DNA of 17,734 bases from Bacillota bacterium (GTDB lineage: Bacteria > Bacillota > Clostridia > Oscillospirales > Oscillospiraceae): the NCBI GenBank assembly GCA_017861415.1, contig JAGFXS010000042.1:1-17734 (forward strand), in the 5' to 3' direction. Within the stretch, counting starts at the first letter, position 1, and each line of letters opens with the position of its first letter. Of the stretch, positions 14,487-17,734 are shown piece after piece. A model generated the notes under the pieces. The model had not been told where the DNA came from and ran no database searches. It was given only the letters and a program-made list of their open reading frames with translations. Both the position numbers and the translations under genes were made by a program.

Positions 14487-15653
14487 CTAAGAAATGGGGA
14501 GCTGGCTGCGATGATAGGGCAAGCGGCTGCTGCGCCGCTTCACGGCAGATAGCATACCCATACCCAAATAGAGGGTGATCAGAGAGGAACCTCCGTAGCT
14601 GAAGAAAGGGAGGGTTAAACCCACCACGGGGGCGAGGAAAAGACACATGCCTATATTAAGAATGGTTTGTACAGCCAAGACACCGCCAAAGCCGAAGGCT
14701 AAAAAAGCTTGAAAGGGGGTCTTTGCCCGCAGACCGATCCAAACACATCGTAGGAGCAAAGCTGCCAAAAGGAGGAGAATAAGGCTTGTGCCCAACAAAC
14801 CCAGCTCCTCTCCGGCAACGGAGAAAATGAAGTCGGTATGTCGGGCCGGCAGGGTAGAGGAGGCGCTGCTTTGGGTTTGCATTCCCTGCAGGTATCCCTG
14901 CCCTTTTGTTTGCCCCGAGCCGATGGCAAGCAAGCTGCGCAGCTGCTGATAGCCCTTCCCTTGGGGATCAAGGCTGTGATCTGCTACCACAAGAAGACGC
15001 ATCTGGATATATGAGGGCAGGTGTGGCCAGATCAGTACCGAACCAAAGGCGGCGGCGCCAAGGCCCCCTGCAAACCAGCCCCAATGAATTCCGGAAATCC
15101 AGGCCAAGATTAGGAAAATACTGAGATAGACCAATACCATGCCCATGTCTTTGGAGGCAACGAAAATTACGGCGCACAGGAGCAAAGTGAGCCCGGCCGT
15201 GGTGAAGACAGAGAAAGGTCGGCTGACGCTGCCTTCCGCCTCCTGCCGGGCAAAAAGCCTAGAAAGGAGCAGCACAAAGGCCAGCTTGCCCAGCTCCGCA
15301 GGCTGGAGATTGAAAGGCATGCCGGGAATGGAAAGCCAGCTGCGATTTCCGGTGCCGTCGTCGTTTCCGAAGGGGATTAGTAGCAGAAGCAGAATCATGA
15401 GAAAGAGAAATACTATTGTGTGGAAACGCTCCATGGCTGACTCCATATTCACAAACGTGAAGATGAAAAATACAGCAAATCCGATAGCCATGGCAATGAG
15501 CTGCTTGGAAAGGGCGTTTTGAAGAGAGGGGGAATACCGGGTAGCACTAAATATGAGGAGCAAGCCGAAAAAATTTGCCGTCAGACACAGCGCCAGTAGG
15601 ACCATATCCCCCTCCTGCCGGAACTGACGAAAAACTTGGGTAACACGCCGCAT
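14487..15653 (-). CDS. SEDS-family peptidoglycan polymerase (RodA/FtsW type)
   Basis: The 388-residue protein has about ten membrane segments and is of the family that polymerises lipid II into glycan strands together with a class B penicillin-binding protein. It has GNRSWLSIPGMPFNLQPAELGKLAFVL split over residues 102-128, the conserved Asp169 in ASKDMGMVL (the residue essential in RodA), FIFSVAGEELGLLG, and LPFFSYGGSSLITLYLGMG near the end. It looks closer to RodA than FtsW, but the two cannot be separated firmly without a tree; no PBP2 or mre genes are nearby. ATG 15653 is chosen with GGGAGG 9 nt upstream; an ATG at 15662 directly abuts the ribosome binding site. Longer readings up to 16061 cross tsaE on the other strand and are rejected. 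Confidence 0.9.
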   Translation of the reverse strand: MRRVTQVFRQFRQEGDMVLLALCLTANFFGLLLIFSATRYSPSLQNALSKQLIAMAIGFAVFFIFTFVNMESAMERFHTIVFLFLMILLLLLIPFGNDDGTGNRSWLSIPGMPFNLQPAELGKLAFVLLLSRLFARQEAEGSVSRPFSVFTTAGLTLLLCAVIFVASKDMGMVLVYLSIFLILAWISGIHWGWFAGGLGAAAFGSVLIWPHLPSYIQMRLLVVADHSLDPQGKGYQQLRSLLAIGSGQTKGQGYLQGMQTQSSASSTLPARHTDFIFSVAGEELGLLGTSLILLLLAALLLRCVWIGLRAKTPFQAFLAFGFGGVLAVQTILNIGMCLFLAPVVGLTLPFFSYGGSSLITLYLGMGMLSAVKRRSSRLPYHRSQLPIS

Positions 15654-15689
15654 GAGGTCCATCCTCCCTTTGGGCCAATGGACAAAACC

Positions 15690-15717
15690 ATTATACATCA
15701 AATAGAAAAAATGAGAA
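15690..15717 (-). promoter_or_regulatory. candidate sigma-A promoter for the SEDS gene
   Basis: On the minus strand a perfect TATAAT (15690-15695) follows TTCTCA (15712-15717, four of six) after 16 nt. The start codon lies about 37 nt downstream. Confidence 0.6.
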
Positions 15718-15723
15718 ACATAT

Positions 15724-15753
15724 TTTACATGGCCTGTCCGCTTGTGGTATACT
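15724..15753 (+). promoter_or_regulatory. candidate sigma-A promoter for tsaE-tsaB-upp
   Basis: TTTACA (15724-15729), 18-nt spacer, TATACT (15748-15753); five of six at each box. It is back-to-back with the SEDS promoter and gives a leader of about 117 nt before tsaE. Confidence 0.6.
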
Positions 15754-15793
15754 AAGAAAGCGAGTGATTCGATATATACACTGTGTCCTGTTT

Positions 15794-15805
15794 TAAACCG
15801 GTTTA
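15794..15805. promoter_or_regulatory. perfect 12-bp palindrome in the tsaE leader
   Basis: TAAACCGGTTTA is fully self-complementary and is bracketed by two direct copies of GTCCTG (15785-15790 and 15806-15811). It lies about 40 nt past the -10 box. It could be an operator half-site pair, but no known regulator is recognised. Confidence 0.3.
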
Positions 15806-15876
15806 GTCCTGAAAAAAGCAGAAGTTTTATATTGGGACAAGCCACATGGACAAAGCCTGGAGGGCGAAAAGAAACA

Positions 15877-16302
15877 ATGGAGCGATTTTCAGAAAGTGAG
15901 CGGGAGACCGAGGCGCTAGGGGCGGCATTTGCCCAGAAGCTTAAACCTGGCACCATCGTTGCCTTCACTGGTGACTTGGGTGCAGGGAAAACCGCCTTTG
16001 TCCGGGGTATGGCAAGTGGGCTTGGCATTCCCCAGCGGGTGACCAGTCCAACCTTCACCATTGTGAACGAATACGAGGGTGGCCGGCTACCCCTGTTTCA
16101 CTTTGATATGTACCGCCTGGGGTCCTCGGAGGATCTCTTCGACATTGGCTGGGAGGATTTTCTGTCCCGGGGTGGTATCTGCGCCGTGGAGTGGAGCGAA
16201 ACGGTGGCCGATGCCATGGAAAATTGCATTCATGTGGATATCCGTCGAGGAGATGGGGACACAGAACGGATCATAACCATAGTTGGGGAGGAGATACGAT
16301 GA
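15877..16302 (+). CDS. tsaE: tRNA threonylcarbamoyladenosine biosynthesis ATPase TsaE
   Basis: The 141-residue cytoplasmic ATPase works with TsaB and TsaD to make t6A at position 37 of ANN-decoding tRNAs. The P-loop GDLGAGKT is at 32-39, TSPTFTIVNEY near 56-66, HFDMYRL near 75-81, and the family's VEWSE near 104-108. Length is within the usual range (about 140-160 aa). The start is ATG 15877; GGAGGG lies about 12 nt upstream, a somewhat long spacing. It overlaps tsaB by 4 nt (ATGA), so the two are coupled. Confidence 0.93.
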   Translation: MERFSESERETEALGAAFAQKLKPGTIVAFTGDLGAGKTAFVRGMASGLGIPQRVTSPTFTIVNEYEGGRLPLFHFDMYRLGSSEDLFDIGWEDFLSRGGICAVEWSETVADAMENCIHVDIRRGDGDTERIITIVGEEIR

Positions 16303-16858
16303 AAATACTGGCCTTGGAGTCTTCTGCCACGGCGGCCTCTGTGGCGGTCTGTGAGGATCAGGAACTCATCGCCCAGACCATCCTGCACACTGGATTGACC
16401 CACAGCCAGACGCTGCTGCCCATGGTAGAGGAGCTTCTGGCTGCCAGCAAGCTTCGCCTATCTGGCATGGATTTGATTGCCGTGGCAGCGGGACCAGGTT
16501 CCTTTACGGGCCTTCGTATCGGCGTTTCGGCGGCGAAAGGGCTGTCTTGGTCCACTGGACTGCCTTGCGTGGCCTGTTCCACGCTGGAGTCTATGGCGTG
16601 GACTGTGGCTCACTGCGAAGGGGAAATCTGTGCCCTGATGGATGCCCGACGGGGGCAGGTCTATCATGCCCGGTTTTACTCTGATGGGAAGCGGCTCTGC
16701 CGCCGCTCACCGGATCAGGCGCATGGGGCGTAGCCCGATGTGCCCTTGAATCGGCGATACGGGGGGAGACCATGTCCGGAGATGCGCTGGTGCCCACCTA
16801 TCTCCGACTATCACAGGCGGAGCGGGAACGGCTGGAACGAGAAGAACACATAGGATAA
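16299..16858 (+). pseudogene. tsaB: tsaB gene with an internal out-of-frame deletion
   Basis: TsaB is the inactive HSP70-fold partner that holds TsaD and TsaE in the t6A complex. The start MKILALESSATAASVAV is normal, followed by AAGPGSFTGLRIGVSAAKGL and ALMDARRGQVYHARFYSDG, but that frame stops at 16733 soon after RLCRRSPDQA. A typical TsaB C terminus is present in another frame up to a TAA at 16856-16858: ARCALESAIRGE near 16733-16768, then GDALVPTYLRLSQAERERLE. The two parts join somewhere within about 16705-16730. What remains is about 187 codons against the family's roughly 230, so I estimate 120-130 bp lost, necessarily 3n+1. The left piece alone (144 aa) would lack the C-terminal helices. 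tsaB is normally essential. An assembly or sequence error is as likely as a real mutation. Confidence 0.88.
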
Positions 16859-16873
16859 AAGGAGTAAGTAGTC

Positions 16874-17503
16874 ATGGAAAAAGTAAACGTATTAACACAT
16901 CCGCTGCTACAGCACAAGCTGACAATCCTACGGGATGAGACGACCGGCGTGAAGGAATTTCGGGAAATCGTATCCGAGGTGGCAACGCTGATGTGCTATG
17001 AGGCTACTCGTAACCTACCCGTGGAGGCCATCGAGGTTCAGACCCCTGTAGGCCAGGCGGTAGGCTATGCTATTGCCGGAAAAAAGCTGGCTATCGTGCC
17101 CATCCTGCGCGCCGGACTGGGTATGGTGGATGGTATTCTGACGCTGGTCCCCTCTGCAAAGGTTGGACATGTGGGTCTGTTTCGTGATCCGGAAACCCTG
17201 CAGCCTGTGGAATATTACTGCAAGCTGCCCCAAGATATTGCAGAGCGGGATGTTATCATTCTTGATCCTATGCTGGCAACGGGAGGTTCTGCAGTGGCGG
17301 CTATTGACCTCATTAAGCGTCATGGTGTGAAGAACATCAAGCTGATGAATATCCTAGCAGCGCCCGAAGGAATCCATGAGGTCTGCAGTAAGCATCCCGA
17401 CGTGGAAATCTATTGCGCGGCAGTGGATGAGAAGCTCAACGACCATGGCTATATTGTGCCCGGTTTGGGTGACGCCGGTGACCGAATCTTCGGCACAAAG
17501 TAA
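16874..17503 (+). CDS. upp: uracil phosphoribosyltransferase
   Basis: The 209-residue cytoplasmic enzyme makes UMP from uracil and PRPP (pyrimidine salvage). The PRPP-binding loop [10 protein letters not shown] is at 131-140, [12 protein letters not shown] at 76-87, and the uracil-binding [16 protein letters not shown] is at the C terminus. The sequence is intact and of standard length. AAGGAG lies 9 nt before the ATG. It begins only 15 nt after the tsaB stop, so it is probably on the tsaE-tsaB transcript; usually rimI and tsaD follow tsaB instead. I see no clear terminator in the 130 nt after it. Confidence 0.97.
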   Translation: MEKVNVLTHPLLQHKLTILRDETTGVKEFREIVSEVATLMCYEATRNLPVEAIEVQTPVGQAVGYAIAGKKLAIVPILRAGLGMVDGILTLVPSAKVGHVGLFRDPETLQPVEYYCKLPQDIAERDVIILDPMLATGGSAVAAIDLIKRHGVKNIKLMNILAAPEGIHEVCSKHPDVEIYCAAVDEKLNDHGYIVPGLGDAGDRIFGTK

Positions 17504-17583
17504 GCTGGCGGCCACTAATAAACTCTGCTGAACAAGGCGATTCCTGCGGTATTCCGAAAAATAGAAAAAAGTTATAAAAGATC

Positions 17584-17612
17584 TTGACGGAATGGCCTGC
17601 ATATGGTATTAT
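17584..17612 (+). promoter_or_regulatory. sigma-A promoter for tRNA-Leu
   Basis: TTGACG (17584-17589), 17-nt spacer, TATTAT (17607-17612), with a TG extension one base before the -10 box. An A/T-rich stretch directly upstream (17562-17580) resembles an UP element, as is common for stable RNA genes. Confidence 0.8.
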
Positions 17613-17641
17613 AAATTTCGCGGTTGAGAGATCGCGGATGC

Positions 17642-17728
17642 GCGCGAGTGGTGGAATTGGCAGACTCGCTAGATTCAGGTTCTAGTGTTCGCAAGGACGT
17701 GCGGGTTCAAGTCCCGCCTCGCGCACCA
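17642..17728 (+). tRNA. tRNA-Leu (anticodon CAG)
   Basis: An 87-nt class II tRNA. The acceptor GCGCGAG (17642-17648) pairs with CTCGCGC (17718-17724), followed by discriminator A and an encoded CCA. The anticodon stem is CTAGA/TCTAG with loop TTCAGGT, anticodon CAG at 17676-17678, reading CUG. There is a long variable arm (GTTC-GCAA-GGAC) as in leucine tRNAs, and the T arm is GCGGG-TTCAAGT-CCCGC. The D arm contains AATTGGCAGAC, typical of tRNA-Leu. Confidence 0.97.
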
Positions 17729-17734
17729 GCAAGA

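Noticed and set aside
15654..16061. N-terminal extension of the SEDS protein by up to 136 residues
   Set aside because: It would run through the divergent promoters and antisense to tsaE. The ATG at 15653 with its GGGAGG fits the first membrane helix.
1..17734. CRISPR array, insertion sequence, prophage or restriction/defence genes
   Set aside because: No regularly spaced repeats, transposase or integrase motifs, or nuclease/methylase genes were seen in any frame; the tRNA-Leu at the right edge has no visible attachment duplication within the window.

Overview
The window looks like chromosomal housekeeping DNA from a low-to-mid-GC Gram-positive anaerobe of the class Clostridia, most likely a gut Oscillospiraceae-type bacterium. 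The evidence is the block DUF177-rpmF then der-plsY-gpsA, a compact overlapping potABCD operon, an S-layer-homology protein beside a rodA/ftsW gene, strong AGGAGG ribosome binding sites, and a tRNA with its CCA encoded. The genus cannot be fixed from the sequence alone. I see no phage, insertion sequence, CRISPR array or defence locus.

Layout. 1-853 (-): an alpha/beta hydrolase cut off by the window edge. 1066-2568 (+): glycerol kinase. 2667-3182 (-): a divergent SLOG (YpsA/DUF1273-like) protein. 3183-3508: non-coding, with three hairpins. 3509-7502 (-): the polyamine transporter operon in transcription order potA-potB-potC-potD, driven by a good sigma-A promoter near 7569-7597 that lies between two similar 16-bp palindromes. 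7653-8627 (-): an RluA-family pseudouridine synthase, divergent from a DUF177-rpmF operon (8874-9612, +) that has a perfect-consensus promoter. 9889-12778 (+): der-plsY-gpsA. 12842-15653 (-): a DNA repair methyltransferase, an Ig-like/SLH surface protein and a SEDS-family (RodA/FtsW) protein. 15877-17503 (+): tsaE-tsaB-upp. 17642-17728 (+): tRNA-Leu(CAG).

Themes. The genes cover translation and ribosome assembly (rpmF, DUF177, Der, pseudouridine synthase, TsaE/TsaB for tRNA t6A, tRNA-Leu), glycerol/phospholipid metabolism (glpK, plsY, gpsA), cell wall and surface (SEDS protein, SLH protein), polyamine uptake and pyrimidine salvage.

The most surprising point is that two normally essential genes, der and tsaB, each carry an internal out-of-frame deletion of very roughly 100-130 bp, while flanking sequence on both sides remains clearly recognisable and well conserved. 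In both cases the missing length must be 3n+1. This points first to an assembly or sequencing artefact, but needs read-level checking. Other points of interest are the C-terminally membrane-anchored PotD without a lipobox, the paired palindromes around the pot promoter, and the SLOG protein that has lost its family's signature motifs. I did not find a convincing new multi-gene system.
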